Part shown: piece by piece, positions 46,407-55,909 of the stretch | Numbering within the stretch: position 1 is the first letter of the stretch | Layout of the letters: every line of letters starts with the position of its first letter | NCBI RefSeq assembly: GCF_028737315.1 | Contig: NZ_JAQZAO010000001.1 | Coordinates: 620,001 to 684,000, forward strand | DNA length: 64,000 bases | Reading direction: 5' to 3' | Origin: Actinomycetospora lemnae | GTDB lineage: Bacteria > Actinomycetota > Actinomycetes > Mycobacteriales > Pseudonocardiaceae | Position numbers and translations under genes: made by a program | The notes under the pieces: generated by a model | What the model saw: the letters and a program-made list of their open reading frames with translations, nothing else | Told to the model about the DNA's origin: nothing | Database searches by the model: none

Positions 46407-48004
46407 GCGACGTCCTCGTCGTTCGCGGCCACGACGGGGTCGAGGGCGTCCGCGGCCTGCTCCGGCCCGCTCTCGGTGACGAAGCCCTTGTACGCGACGG
46501 CCTCCTCGATGTCGGCGGTCTCGGGGCCCGGGGCGCCGCGCAGGTCGGCGATGGTCCACCCGACGCGCAGCGCGCGGTCGGCGCCGCGGGCGGTCATGGC
46601 GCCGCTGCGCATCTGGCGCTCGAGCACCGCCGCCGCCTCCACCGACAGCCGGCTGCGGCGCCGGAGCTCGGGCCCGGGGACCTCGGCGTTGGTGCGCCAG
46701 CCGGCGTCGCGCCAGCGCTCCCGCGCCGCGGCCCGGGCGGCCAGCACCCGCGACCGCACCGACGCCGTGTCCTCGGGCGTCTCCTCGAGCTCCGCGGCCG
46801 GACCGCCGACCCACCTGAGCTCCTCGACCGCCCGCAGCGTCACCTGCAGGTCGACCCGGTCGAGCATGGGGCCCGACAGGCGCAGCTGGTAGCGGCGCTT
46901 CTCGAGGCTCGTGCACCGGCAGTCGGTCGGCCGCGGCGGTGCGCAGGGGCACGGGTTGGCCGCCATGACCAGCTGGAAGCGTGCGGGGTAGCGCACGACG
47001 CCGTCGGTGCGCGCCAGGCGCACCTCGCCCTCCTCCAGCGGCGTGCGCAGCATCTCCAGCACGTGCGGACCGAACTCGTAGATCTCGTCCAGGAAGAGCA
47101 CGCCGCGGTGGGCGAGCGACACCGCGCCCGGCCGGGCGAGACCGCTGCCGCCGCCGACCAGCGCCGCCGACGACACGGAGTGGTGCGGCGCGACGAACGG
47201 CGGCGAGGCCGGCAGCGCCTCCTGCGGGTCCGTCGCGCCCGCCAGCGACCGGACCGCCGCGACCTGCAGCGCCGCATCGCCGTCGAGGTCGGGCAGCAGG
47301 CCGGTCATCCGCCGCGCGAGCATCGTCTTGCCCGAGCCCGGTGGGCCGACCATGAGCAGGTGGTGCCCGCCGGCCGCCGCGACCTCGACGGCTCGGCGGG
47401 CGGCGCGCTGCCCCACCACGTCGGCGAGGTCCTCCCGCGGACCACCGTGCGGCGGGGCCGTCCCGGGCCGCACCGGCCGCAGCCGTCCCCGCTCACCACG
47501 CAGCCACGCCAGGACGTCGGAGAGGTGCTCGGCACCGAGCACCTCGAGCCCGTCGACCAGCCCGGCCTCCACCGCCGCCGCGGCCGGCACCACGGCCTGC
47601 TCCACCCCGAGGCGCCGGGCCGCCAGCAGCGCCGGCAGCACGCCCCGTACGCCGCGCACCCGGCCGTCGAGCGCGAGCTCCCCGAGCAGCACGACCCCGC
47701 GCAGCGCGGCCACCGGCACCGCCTTCGCGGCCGCCAGCACCGAGCACGCGAGCGCCATGTCGTACCCGCTGCCCTGCTTGGGCAGCGTCGCCGGCGAGAG
47801 CGCGAGCGTGATGCGCCGGGCCGGCCACGTCTCCCCCGAGTTGACCACCGCCGCACGCACCCGGTCGCGCGACTCCGCCAGCGCGGCGTCCGGCAGCCCC
47901 ACCAGCGAGACGCCGGGCAGGCCCTGACCGATGTCGGCCTCGATCTCCACGACCTCACCGTCGACCCCGCGCAGCCCGATCGACCACGCGCACGCGAGCG
48001 CCAC
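46403..48004 (-). CDS. YifB/ComM-like Mg-chelatase-type AAA+ ATPase
   Basis: 533 residues. Lon-substrate-like N-terminal domain (VEIEADIGQGLPGVSLVGLPDAAL, LSPATLPKQGSGYDMALA), AAA+ core with Walker A GPPGSGKTMLARR near residue 222 and Walker B GVLFLDEI, then LVMAANPCPC and the C-terminal LDRVDLQVTL. The sensor stretch reads DEIYEFG where DELPEF is usual. ComM relatives promote branch migration during natural transformation. GTG 48004, just after yraN. Confidence 0.94.
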   Translation of the reverse strand: MALACAWSIGLRGVDGEVVEIEADIGQGLPGVSLVGLPDAALAESRDRVRAAVVNSGETWPARRITLALSPATLPKQGSGYDMALACSVLAAAKAVPVAALRGVVLLGELALDGRVRGVRGVLPALLAARRLGVEQAVVPAAAAVEAGLVDGLEVLGAEHLSDVLAWLRGERGRLRPVRPGTAPPHGGPREDLADVVGQRAARRAVEVAAAGGHHLLMVGPPGSGKTMLARRMTGLLPDLDGDAALQVAAVRSLAGATDPQEALPASPPFVAPHHSVSSAALVGGGSGLARPGAVSLAHRGVLFLDEIYEFGPHVLEMLRTPLEEGEVRLARTDGVVRYPARFQLVMAANPCPCAPPRPTDCRCTSLEKRRYQLRLSGPMLDRVDLQVTLRAVEELRWVGGPAAELEETPEDTASVRSRVLAARAAARERWRDAGWRTNAEVPGPELRRRSRLSVEAAAVLERQMRSGAMTARGADRALRVGWTIADLRGAPGPETADIEEAVAYKGFVTESGPEQAADALDPVVAANDEDVA

Positions 48005-48391
48005 CTAGAACGCCCCCTCGTAGTGCTCGACCTGCGGCGCGGCACCCGGGCGCACCAGCACCGCGAGCACGTCGAAGCGCACCTCGGCGAAGCCCGTGCC
48101 CCCGGCGGCGTGCCGCTCGGCGAGCCAGCGCTGCGCGAGCCGCCGGATGCGGGCGGCCTTCGCCCCCGTCACCGCCTCGGCGGGCACCCCGAACCCGGTG
48201 CCCGACCGCGTCTTCACCTCGGCGACGACGAGCCGCCCGCCCTCGGCGGCCACGAGGTCGAGCTCGCCCTCGCGACAGCGCCAGTTGCGGTCGAGCACCC
48301 TCAGCCCGCGGGATGCCAGGTGCTCGGCGGCGACGTCCTCGCCGCGGCGCCCGAGCACCCTGCGGTCGGGCGTCCCGTGTGTCGTGACCAT
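48005..48391 (-). CDS. YraN family (UPF0102) endonuclease-like protein
   Basis: 128 residues from ATG 48391 (GAGGGGG upstream; a longer frame to 48511 is Pro/Arg-rich and unlikely). LGRRGEDVAAEHLASRGLRVLDRNWRCREGELDLVA and the nuclease core VVAEVKTRSGTGFG match the YraN restriction-endonuclease-like fold. Role unknown. Conserved neighbour of yifB. Confidence 0.92.
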   Translation of the reverse strand: MVTTHGTPDRRVLGRRGEDVAAEHLASRGLRVLDRNWRCREGELDLVAAEGGRLVVAEVKTRSGTGFGVPAEAVTGAKAARIRRLAQRWLAERHAAGGTGFAEVRFDVLAVLVRPGAAPQVEHYEGAF

Positions 48392-48553
48392 CTGCGGCCC
48401 CCTCGTCCTCGCCGGACGCTCCGGCGGCACGGGCGAGCGTGCAGCGGGTGCGGGGCGGGGCGGGAGCACGCGCTCCGCGCCTGGGGACAGCTCGAGGGGG
48501 TGTGGACGCACCGGTGCCGCCGCGGCGGCGAGCAGCCGCCGGGCGGATCAGCG

Positions 48554-48874
48554 TCAGCCGTTGAACGGGCCCTCGTCGAGGCGGAGGTCCGGCTTCTCGA
48601 GCTCCTCGACGTTGACGTCCTTGAACGTCACCACACGCACGTTCTTGACGAAGCGGGCGGGCCGGTACATGTCCCACACCCACGCGTCGGACATCGTGAC
48701 CTCGAAGTAGACCTCGCCGTCGGCGTTGCGGACCGCGACGTCGACGGAGTTGGCCAGGTAGAAGCGCCGCTCGGTCTCCACCACGTAGGAGAACTGCGCG
48801 ACGATGTCGCGGTACTCGCGGTAGAGCGAGAGCTCCATGTCGGTCTCGTACTTCTCGAGATCCTCCGCGCTCAT
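48554..48874 (-). CDS. DUF2469 family protein
   Basis: 106 residues, highly conserved type: MSAEDLEKYETDMELSLYRE, IVAQFSYVVETERRFYLAN, SDAWVWDMYRPARFVKNVRV. Acidic, soluble, no catalytic motif recognised. ATG 48874 overlaps the rnhB stop (ATGA). Constant neighbour of rnhB in actinobacteria (Rv2901c). Function unknown. Confidence 0.92.
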   Translation of the reverse strand: MSAEDLEKYETDMELSLYREYRDIVAQFSYVVETERRFYLANSVDVAVRNADGEVYFEVTMSDAWVWDMYRPARFVKNVRVVTFKDVNVEELEKPDLRLDEGPFNG

Positions 48875-49809
48875 CGCGGCTCTCCCCCCTCCGGCGCCAC
48901 GTCCTCGGTGAGACCCGCGGGCAGCTCGTCACCGAGCTCGGCCTCGTCGAACTCGGTCTCGTCGAAGGCCACGAGCTCGTCTGCCTCCCCGCTCTCGGCG
49001 GACACGTCGTCGACGGTCACGGCCCCATTGTGGCGCACGCCGACCGCGAGCCCCTCCGGGCTCCGGCCCCGCGCCGCGGCGGCCACGTTGACGAAGCTGA
49101 AGCGGTGGTCCTCGCAGGGCCCGTGCGCGGCCAGCGCTGCGCTGTGCGTGGGTGTGCAGTAGCCCTTGTGCAGGTCAAAGCGGTACTCCGGATGCTTCTC
49201 GTGCAGTTCCGCCATCAGGTGGTCCCGGGTGACCTTGGCCAGCACCGACGCCGCCGCCACGCACGCGGCCGCGAGGTCGCCCTTCGGCACGGCCAGGGAC
49301 GGGACGCCGAAGCCGCTGACCGGGAAGCCGTCGGTGAGCACGTAGCCGGGCCGCACGTCGAGGCGCGCGACCGCGCGCCGCATGCCGTCGATGTTCGCGA
49401 CGTGCACGCCGCGGTGGTCGACCTCGGGCGGGTCGACGAGCACGACGTGCCAGTCGAGCGCGCGCCGCTTGATGACCCGCGCGAACTCCTCGCGCTCGTC
49501 CTTGCTCAGCAGCTTCGAGTCGGTCAGCCCCTCGAAGCGGCGGGCGTCACCGGGCCGCAGGATGCACGCCGCGACCGCGAGCGGGCCCGCGCAGGCGCCC
49601 CGCCCGGCCTCGTCGACGCCGACGACCGGCCCGAGCCCGTGACGCTCCAGCGCCGACTGCAGCGCCCAGCTCTCGGTGCTGCGCCGGACGATCGCGCGCG
49701 GCGGCTGCACGCCGGAGCGCGGCGGCAAGGGCCTGCGGCGGCGGACGGCACCCCGACCGTTCGCTCGTGCGGTGGGGCGCCGTCGGCCCGCGTCGTGTCC
49801 CGCCGTCAC
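48871..49809 (-). CDS. rnhB: Ribonuclease HII with acidic C-terminal extension
   Basis: 312 residues. Core (~45-245) has VGVDEAGRGACAGPLAVAACIL with the DE catalytic pair, LTDSKLLS, YVLTDGFPV and AKVTRDHLMAELHEKHPEYRF. An Arg-rich N-terminus and a ~60-residue acidic C-tail (ELVAFDETEFDEAELGDELP) are extra and unlike the minimal enzyme. Cleaves RNA in RNA-DNA hybrids and removes ribonucleotides. GTG 49809 overlaps the lepB stop. Confidence 0.94.
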   Translation of the reverse strand: MTAGHDAGRRRPTARANGRGAVRRRRPLPPRSGVQPPRAIVRRSTESWALQSALERHGLGPVVGVDEAGRGACAGPLAVAACILRPGDARRFEGLTDSKLLSKDEREEFARVIKRRALDWHVVLVDPPEVDHRGVHVANIDGMRRAVARLDVRPGYVLTDGFPVSGFGVPSLAVPKGDLAAACVAAASVLAKVTRDHLMAELHEKHPEYRFDLHKGYCTPTHSAALAAHGPCEDHRFSFVNVAAAARGRSPEGLAVGVRHNGAVTVDDVSAESGEADELVAFDETEFDEAELGDELPAGLTEDVAPEGGEPR

Positions 49810-51794
49810 CGGCCGGGATCGGGGGACGGCGGTGATGCGCCGGGCTCGCGGCCCGGGTCGTCACCGGGGAGCTCGTCGGGGCCGCGCAGGCCGCCGCCGG
49901 ACGACCACCAGCGCCGACGCAGGGGCCGTGACACCCCGACGAGCGGGATCGCGCCGAGGACACCGGCGGCCAGCGGCGCGGCCGAGGTCCACACCGGCGC
50001 GCCGAGGGCGGACACCTGGGCCTGCGGGTCCGTGTCGGGCACCCCGCCCCACCGGCCGACGGGCAGCACGATGACCCGGGCCTTGCCGATGACGTCGGTG
50101 ACGCCGATCGGGCCGTGCACGCGGGCGTCCGCGGAGTTGTTGCGGTTGTCGCCCATGACCCACAGCTGGCCCGCGGGCACCTGCACCGGCGCGAAGTCGG
50201 CCTGGGTGCGCCCGAGGTTGGGCTGGAAGTACAGGTAGGGCTCGTCGAGCGGCTGGCCGTCGACCGTGACGCGGTTCTGCGGGTCGCAGCACGCGACGGT
50301 CTGGCCGCCGACGGCGATGACGCGCTTGACGAAGTCCTTCTCGTCGGGCGGCGCGAGGCCGATCAGCGACAGCCCGCTCTGCAGGCCTCGGACGAGCACG
50401 TTCCCCGACGGCGGGCCGCCGCCCCCGACCTCGCTGTTGTCGCCCCAGGCCGGTGGGCCGCGGAAGACGACGACGTCACCGGGCGACGGCTCGGAGAACC
50501 GGTAGGTCAGCTTGTCGACGGCGACGCGGTCGTTCGCGCAGCCGTTGCAGCCGTGGAGCGTGCGCTCCATCGACGCCGACGGGATGACGTAGATGCGCGC
50601 GAGGAACGTCTGGATGACGAAGGTCAGGACGACCGCGACGACGATGAGCAGCGGGAGCTCGCGCCAGAACGAGCCCTTCTTCTTCGCCTTGCCCTTCGAT
50701 GTGCCGCTCGCGGAGTCGTGACGGCCGCGGCGCTCGCCGGCCCCGTCACCGTCGCCGGCGGGCAGGTCCTCGTCCGCCGCCGCGCCGGCCCCGCGACGGT
50801 GCCGTCCCGGGTTGGCGCCGCCGCCGGTCAGGGCGGTGGTGGTGGCCGTCGTCGTGCTCCCGGTCCGCGGCTTCGGAGGGCGCGAGGCGAAGCCGTCCGC
50901 GCCCGCGAGACCGCTGTCGACCGCCGCCGGCTCGTCGCTCGACGACGTGCTGCCCGACGACGACCCGTTCGACGTCGCGGCCGGTGCCGGCTCGGACGGG
51001 CCGGACGCGGCCGTGCCGTTCGTGCCGTTCGTGCCGTTCGTGGCGGGTGGCGGGGCGACCGGGCGGGCCTGGCCGTGGCCGGGGCCGGGCACGGTCGGAC
51101 CGCCGGAGGCGGGCCCCGCCGGCCGCTGCACGCCGAACGGGGGCGGCGGTGGTGCGGCGGCCCAGGGCGGCCCCGACGGCGCCGGAGGCCCGGTGGGGGC
51201 CGGCGGACCGGGGTACGCGCCGCGGCCGTCGTCGCCGGGACGGGGTCCCGACGGCCCGGGCTGCCCGTGCCACCCGGCCGGCGCACCGGGCGGCGGGACC
51301 GGGCGGGCGCCGAGCGAGCCGTTGCCCCCGTGCGAACCGTTGCCTCCGTGCCAGCCGTTGCCGCCGGACGAGCCGTCGGCCCCGTGGGAGCCACCGAACG
51401 AGCTGCCGTGGCCGGGCGCGCTGCCCGCGACCGGCGCCGGGCCCGCCGCGGGGGCAGGGCCGTGCGCGTCGCCGTAGGGGTCGCCGTACCGGCCGTTCGC
51501 CGCGGCCCCGTTCCCGGCGCGGTCGGAGCCGGCGCCGCCGTACCCCGGCTCGGTCCGGAAGCCGTCGCCGGACCGGTCGGAGCCGCTCCAGCCCGACGCG
51601 CCGTAGGGCGCGTGCACGCCGCCGGACGTCGGGGCCGGGACGTCGCCGTACGGATCGACGGCGTGCTCGTCGTCGGGCCGGGCGTGCGCTGGAGCGCGTC
51701 CGCCGTAGCCGTCGGACCCGCCGTCGCGACGGGTCGTCTCGCCGCCCGCTCCGGAACTCCGGAACGGGGGGCCGTAGGGCTCCTGGGGGCGCAC
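49806..51794 (-). CDS. lepB: Signal peptidase I with ~370-residue disordered N-terminus
   Basis: 662 residues. The catalytic part is ordinary: one membrane helix (LPLLIVVAVVLTFVIQTFLA near residue 385), Ser in VIPSASMERTLHGC, Lys in KDFVKRVIAVGGQTV, and MGDNRNNSADARVHGP. The N-terminal ~370 residues are Gly/Pro/Ser/Asn-rich, with tandem units GGNG[SW]H and NGT. Actinobacterial LepB is usually ~290 residues. TAACCT ends 7 bp before GTG 51794, suggesting a leaderless start that includes the whole tail. Confidence 0.9.
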   Translation of the reverse strand: MRPQEPYGPPFRSSGAGGETTRRDGGSDGYGGRAPAHARPDDEHAVDPYGDVPAPTSGGVHAPYGASGWSGSDRSGDGFRTEPGYGGAGSDRAGNGAAANGRYGDPYGDAHGPAPAAGPAPVAGSAPGHGSSFGGSHGADGSSGGNGWHGGNGSHGGNGSLGARPVPPPGAPAGWHGQPGPSGPRPGDDGRGAYPGPPAPTGPPAPSGPPWAAAPPPPPFGVQRPAGPASGGPTVPGPGHGQARPVAPPPATNGTNGTNGTAASGPSEPAPAATSNGSSSGSTSSSDEPAAVDSGLAGADGFASRPPKPRTGSTTTATTTALTGGGANPGRHRRGAGAAADEDLPAGDGDGAGERRGRHDSASGTSKGKAKKKGSFWRELPLLIVVAVVLTFVIQTFLARIYVIPSASMERTLHGCNGCANDRVAVDKLTYRFSEPSPGDVVVFRGPPAWGDNSEVGGGGPPSGNVLVRGLQSGLSLIGLAPPDEKDFVKRVIAVGGQTVACCDPQNRVTVDGQPLDEPYLYFQPNLGRTQADFAPVQVPAGQLWVMGDNRNNSADARVHGPIGVTDVIGKARVIVLPVGRWGGVPDTDPQAQVSALGAPVWTSAAPLAAGVLGAIPLVGVSRPLRRRWWSSGGGLRGPDELPGDDPGREPGASPPSPDPGR

Positions 51795-51801
51795 GCGGTT
51801 C

Positions 51802-51807
51802 AGGTTA
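51802..51807 (-). promoter_or_regulatory. -10 box, leaderless promoter of lepB
   Basis: TAACCT on the minus strand, 7 bp before GTG 51794, no Shine-Dalgarno. Supports transcription starting at the long lepB start. Confidence 0.5.
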
Positions 51808-51821
51808 GGAGACCGGGGCGA

Positions 51822-51840
51822 GCCGGCTCAGGAGGCCGGC
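51822..51840 (-). terminator. Small hairpin at the rplS stop
   Basis: GCCGGC repeated as an inverted pair around TCAGGAG; spans the rplS stop codon and could weakly attenuate read-through into lepB. Confidence 0.3.
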
Positions 51841-52187
51841 GTGGTCTCGCGCTTCTCGCGGATCTTCGCGGCCTTGCCCCGACGCTCACGGAGGTAGTAG
51901 AGCTTCGCGCGCCGGACGTCACCGCGGGTGACGACCTCGATCTCCGCGATGTTCGGGGAGTGCACCGGGAAGGTGCGCTCCACCCCGACGCCGAAGGAGA
52001 CCTTGCGGACGGTGAACGTCTCGCGCAGGCCGCCGCCGTGGCGACGGATGACGACACCCTGGAAGACCTGTACACGAGAGCGTGAACCCTCGATGACCCG
52101 GACGTGCACCTTCACGGTGTCCCCGGCGCGGAAGTCCGGGATGTCGGCGCGCAGCGACTTGGCGTCGAGCTCGTCCAGGGCGTTCAT
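51828..52187 (-). CDS. rplS: 50S ribosomal protein L19
   Basis: 119 residues. [64 protein letters not shown] and [20 protein letters not shown] are all standard. ATG 52187. A ~100-bp gap after trmD, rather than overlap, may hold a promoter. Confidence 0.97.
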   Translation of the reverse strand: MNALDELDAKSLRADIPDFRAGDTVKVHVRVIEGSRSRVQVFQGVVIRRHGGGLRETFTVRKVSFGVGVERTFPVHSPNIAEIEVVTRGDVRRAKLYYLRERRGKAAKIREKRETTPAS

Positions 52188-52287
52188 CGTCAGCGTCCTC
52201 GCGGTCTCACGGCCCCGGCGCCTGGGCACCCGCGGGCGGGCGTCAGGTCGACCGAGGAGAAGCGGTTCTCGGGCGGCGGGGCGGCGC

Positions 52288-53142
52288 TCACCGACCTCTC
52301 TCGGGCCGTGCGCCGTCCGCGGCAACCTCCCCAGTCTGCCATGCCGCCGACCGTGCTCCTCCGGCCGGGTCGTACCCGCACGCCGCCAGGACCTCCCGGT
52401 CGCGGGCGTCGAACGCCGCGGCGCCGTGGCGCGCGACCAGCGCGTCGAGCAGGTCGGGGCGCACCGCGGCGGTGCGCTCGAGCGAGCGGTCGCGGCGCCA
52501 GCGGTCGACAACGGCGTGGTTGCCGCCGCGCAGGACCTCGGGGACGTCGAGGTCGCGCCACCGCTCCGGGCGGGTGTAGGCGGGGGCCTCGAGGAGACCG
52601 GCCGTCCCTTCCGCGAAGCTGTCCAGCTCGGCCGACGCCGGGTTCCCGAGCACGCCCGGGACCAGCCGCGACACGGCCTCGACCACGACGAGCGCCGCGA
52701 CCTCCCCGCCCGCGAGCACGTAGTCGCCCAGCGAGACCTCCTCGACCGGCATCCGCCGCCGCGCGTCGTCGAGGACGCGCGCGTCGATGCCCTCGTAGCG
52801 CCCGCAGGCCAGCACCAGCCACGGCTCCGACGCCCAGCCCGCCGCGCGGCGCTGGGTCAGGGGCGCGCCGGCCGGGGTCGGGACGAGGAGGCGGGGCACG
52901 GCGTCGTCGTCCCCCGACGCGGTGACCTCGTCGAGTGCCGCGCCCCACACCGGCGCCGTCATGAGCATCCCGGGCCCGCCGCCGTACGGGGCGTCGTCGA
53001 CGGCCTTGTGCACGCCGCTGGCCCACCGGCGCAGGTCGTGCACCCGGACGTCGAGCAGCCCGGCCCGGCGCGCGCGGCCGACGAGCGCCTCGTCGAGCGG
53101 GGCGAGGTAGCCCGGGAAGATCGTGACGACGTCGATGCGCAT
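52288..53142 (-). CDS. trmD: tRNA (guanine-N1)-methyltransferase
   Basis: 284 residues; methylates G37. [16 protein letters not shown] at the start, GGGPGMLM, the trefoil-knot SAM site [26 protein letters not shown] and [10 protein letters not shown] are intact. The C-terminal ~50 residues are longer and less conserved than in E. coli. ATG 53142. Separated from rimM by the mgtC/ABC pair, against the usual rimM-trmD adjacency. Confidence 0.96.
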   Translation of the reverse strand: MRIDVVTIFPGYLAPLDEALVGRARRAGLLDVRVHDLRRWASGVHKAVDDAPYGGGPGMLMTAPVWGAALDEVTASGDDDAVPRLLVPTPAGAPLTQRRAAGWASEPWLVLACGRYEGIDARVLDDARRRMPVEEVSLGDYVLAGGEVAALVVVEAVSRLVPGVLGNPASAELDSFAEGTAGLLEAPAYTRPERWRDLDVPEVLRGGNHAVVDRWRRDRSLERTAAVRPDLLDALVARHGAAAFDARDREVLAACGYDPAGGARSAAWQTGEVAADGARPERGR

Positions 53143-53199
53143 CGGGCACGATCCTGCCCCTGCCACGCGAGACGGTGCACGGGAAGGGGGTGGCGCGGG

Positions 53200-53928
53200 G
53201 TGGAGCAGTTCTCGTCCTACCCGCAGGAGTGGCGCCTGCTGGCCCCGCTCGGGCTGGCGCTGGTGCTCTGCACGCTGATCGGGCTGGAGCGCGAGCTCGC
53301 GGCGAAGAGCGCCGGGCTGCGGACGCACACGCTGGTCGGCGTCGGGGCGGCGGCCTTCATGCTGATCTCGAAGTACGGCTTCGACGACCTGTTGTCCTCC
53401 CCCGACATCACGCTCGACCCGTCGCGGCTCGCCGCGCAGATCGTGTCCGGGATCGGGTTCATCGGCGGCGGGCTGATCTTCGTGCGCCGCGACGCGGTCC
53501 GGGGCCTCACGACGGCCGCGACGATCTGGGCCGCGGCCGCGGTCGGGACGGCCTGCGGCGCCGGGCTGCCGCTGCTCGCCGTGGCCGGGACGGTCGTGCA
53601 CTACCTCGTCACGCGGGGGTACCGCCCGCTGGCCCGGCTGGTCACGCGCACCTCGGGCGCACCCCGCGACCTGCACCTCTCCTACGCCGACGGCCGCGGC
53701 GTGCTGCGCGCCGTGCTGGCGGTCTGCACCGAGCGCGGCTTCTCCGTCGCCGGCATGCACGTCGACCGGGAGGACGCGGCCGACCGCGCGGAGGGCGAGG
53801 TCGGCACCCAGCGCGTCGCGTCGGTGACGCTCTCGCTCGCGGGGCGCGGCCCGCTCGCCCCGCTGTCGGGCGAGCTCTCCGAGCTGCCGGGCGTGCTCGC
53901 GGTGGGGGTCACGACCGAGGAGGAGTAG
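53200..53928 (+). CDS. MgtC/SapB family membrane protein
   Basis: 242 residues. N-terminal ~130 residues hold four or five helices with the MgtC signature LIGLERELAAKSAGLRTHTLVG, IVSGIGFIGGGLIFVR and GLTTAATIWAAAAVG. The C-terminal ~90 residues form a soluble ACT-like domain. GTG 53200 with AAGGGGG upstream. MgtC proteins affect magnesium homeostasis and membrane potential. Opposite strand to its neighbours and convergent with the ABC gene, 3 bp apart. Confidence 0.9.
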   Translation: MEQFSSYPQEWRLLAPLGLALVLCTLIGLERELAAKSAGLRTHTLVGVGAAAFMLISKYGFDDLLSSPDITLDPSRLAAQIVSGIGFIGGGLIFVRRDAVRGLTTAATIWAAAAVGTACGAGLPLLAVAGTVVHYLVTRGYRPLARLVTRTSGAPRDLHLSYADGRGVLRAVLAVCTERGFSVAGMHVDREDAADRAEGEVGTQRVASVTLSLAGRGPLAPLSGELSELPGVLAVGVTTEEE

Positions 53929-53931
53929 GGC

Positions 53932-55890
53932 TCAGCCCGCGGCCCGGTCCTCGACGTCGGCATACGCCCGGCCCTGCAGCGCGAACAGCTCCCGGTAGAG
54001 CCCGCCCGCGGCCATGAGCTCGTCGTGGGTGCCCTGCGCGGTGATCCGCCCGCCCTCGAGCACGACGATGCGGTCGGCCGTCCGGACGTTCGCCAGCCGG
54101 TGGGTCACCAGCACTGTGATCCGGTCCCCACCCGCCGAGAGCTCGCGCAGCGACGCGAACACGGCGTGCTCGGCGCGGGCGTCGAGCGCGGCGGTCGGCT
54201 CGTCGGCGACGACCAGCGGGGCGTCACGGTAGAGCCCGCGCGCCACCGCCATCCGCTGCCACTGCCCGCCGGAGAGGTCCCGGCCGCCCTGGAACGCGCG
54301 GGAGAGCACCGTCGCCGCACCCCGGGGCAGGTCGGCGAGCACGTCGGCGGCGCCCGAACGGGCGACGGCGTCGACGTAGGCCCGCTGCTCCGGGTCGACG
54401 CGCTCGAGCCGGCCGATGCGCACGTTGTCGTCGGCGCGGACCGGCCAGCGCACCGGGTCCTGCGCCACCAGCGCGACGTGCTCGAGGGCGGCCGCCGCGT
54501 CGCTCTCGCGCAGGTCCCGGCCGTTCCAGCGCACGTGGCCCGCGTCCGGGAGGTAGAGCCCGACCATGAGCTTGGCCAGCGTCGACTTCCCCGACCCGTT
54601 CTCCCCGACCAGCGCGACCACCTCCCCGCGCCGCAGCGTGAGCGTGACGTCGGTGAGCGCCGGCTCGGCCTGGTCCGGGTAGCGGAAGGTGACCGCGTCC
54701 AGCTCGACGGTCTCGGGCGGGCCGGGCGGCGGCCCGCCCCCGCGACGCCGCCGGGACCGCGCCTCGGCCAGGCAGCGGGTGTACAGCTCGACGAACAGGC
54801 CGGCCTCGAACAGCATGTTCGCCCCGTACACGGTGGTGACCACCGCGGTGCGCGCCGACCGCATCGCGACGACCGCGGTGCCCGCCAACGGCAGCGCGAG
54901 CCCTCCGGTGTAGAGCAGCAGGCCCACGGCGACGTACCCGGCGGCCGTGGCGACGCCGGAGGCCCCGCGTCCGACGCCGACCAGCAGGTTCCGGCGCTGC
55001 TCGACCCGGATGCCCTCCCGCGCCAGCTCGGTCGCGAGGCGCTCGTGCTCGACGGCGAGGACGTCGCCGACGGTGAAGGCACGCACCTCCGCGGCCTCCT
55101 CGCGGCCCGCGATGAGGTCCCCGACGACGGCGAGCCGGCGCGCCTGCGAGGTCGTGCGCAGCACCGACGCGAACATCAACCGCACCCCGGACACCGCGGC
55201 CCACGCCTGCGGCAGCCCCGCGAGCAGCACGACGGGGGCGAGCACGGGGTGGACCACGCCGGCGGCCGCGACCGCGGCGGTCACGGAGACGAGCCCGCTG
55301 ATGAGGTCGCCCACGGTCTCGGCGCCCCGGCGGATGCGGGCGAGGGCGTGCTCGGCGCGCTCGAGCAGGGCGGTGAAGTCGGCGTCGTCGAAGGCCACGA
55401 GGTCGACCTGCACGAGCGCGCCGTACAGCTCGGTCTGCGCGCGCCGCTCGATGCGCGGCACCAGCTCGGCGGTGACCGCGCCGGTCGCGGCGTCGAGCAG
55501 CCCGCCCACCACGAGCGCGCCCGCGACCACGGCCAGGGCGGGCAGCGCCGCCAGCACGCGGTCCGGCGTCGGGCCCTCGGCGAGCAGCCGCGTGAAGACG
55601 TCCGCCGTCGCCAGCAGCCCGAACGCGGCGACGACCCCGGACACGAGGTGTACGACCCCGGCGAGCAGCGTCCAGCCCCGCGACGCGCGCCACGCCCAGC
55701 GCACGAGCACCGCGACGGTGCGCGGCACCGACCGCGCCACCGCGCCCACGCCGGCCTTCGCCGACGCCTCCAGGCCGACGGCCCAGGTCGGCGTCTCCAG
55801 CTCGTCGGCACCGATCAGCGGACGGTGCCCACGATTCCCCGCACCGTTCTCCGCACCGTCCCCCGCGCTGTCCCCCGCGCTGTCCCCCAC
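53932..55890 (-). CDS. ABC exporter, fused permease-ATPase
   Basis: 652 residues. Membrane domain from ~60 to 385 with about six helices; ATPase with GENGSGKST (Walker A, near 432), a signature of form LSGGQ, and VVADEPTAALDARA. No partner half is adjacent, so it may be a homodimer exporting a lipid, peptide or drug. The N-terminus encodes GDSAGDSAGD from two exact 12-bp repeats (55861-55884). GTG 55890. Lies between rimM and trmD, an unusual place. Substrate unknown. Confidence 0.9.
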   Translation of the reverse strand: MGDSAGDSAGDGAENGAGNRGHRPLIGADELETPTWAVGLEASAKAGVGAVARSVPRTVAVLVRWAWRASRGWTLLAGVVHLVSGVVAAFGLLATADVFTRLLAEGPTPDRVLAALPALAVVAGALVVGGLLDAATGAVTAELVPRIERRAQTELYGALVQVDLVAFDDADFTALLERAEHALARIRRGAETVGDLISGLVSVTAAVAAAGVVHPVLAPVVLLAGLPQAWAAVSGVRLMFASVLRTTSQARRLAVVGDLIAGREEAAEVRAFTVGDVLAVEHERLATELAREGIRVEQRRNLLVGVGRGASGVATAAGYVAVGLLLYTGGLALPLAGTAVVAMRSARTAVVTTVYGANMLFEAGLFVELYTRCLAEARSRRRRGGGPPPGPPETVELDAVTFRYPDQAEPALTDVTLTLRRGEVVALVGENGSGKSTLAKLMVGLYLPDAGHVRWNGRDLRESDAAAALEHVALVAQDPVRWPVRADDNVRIGRLERVDPEQRAYVDAVARSGAADVLADLPRGAATVLSRAFQGGRDLSGGQWQRMAVARGLYRDAPLVVADEPTAALDARAEHAVFASLRELSAGGDRITVLVTHRLANVRTADRIVVLEGGRITAQGTHDELMAAGGLYRELFALQGRAYADVEDRAAG

Positions 55891-55909
55891 GCCGACCAGT
55901 GTGCGGGGC

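Noticed and set aside
48392-48511. N-terminal extension of YraN to 48511
   Set aside because: Pro/Arg-rich with no domain match, while ATG 48391 has a good GAGGGGG ribosome site.
51013-51365. Short tandem repeats in lepB considered as CRISPR-like or mobile
   Set aside because: Units of 9 and 18 bp without spacers, in frame, encoding NGT and GGNGxH repeats; they are coding repeats.
55861-55884. 12-bp direct repeat considered as an insertion-site duplication
   Set aside because: The copies are adjacent and in frame with no element between them; replication slippage explains them.
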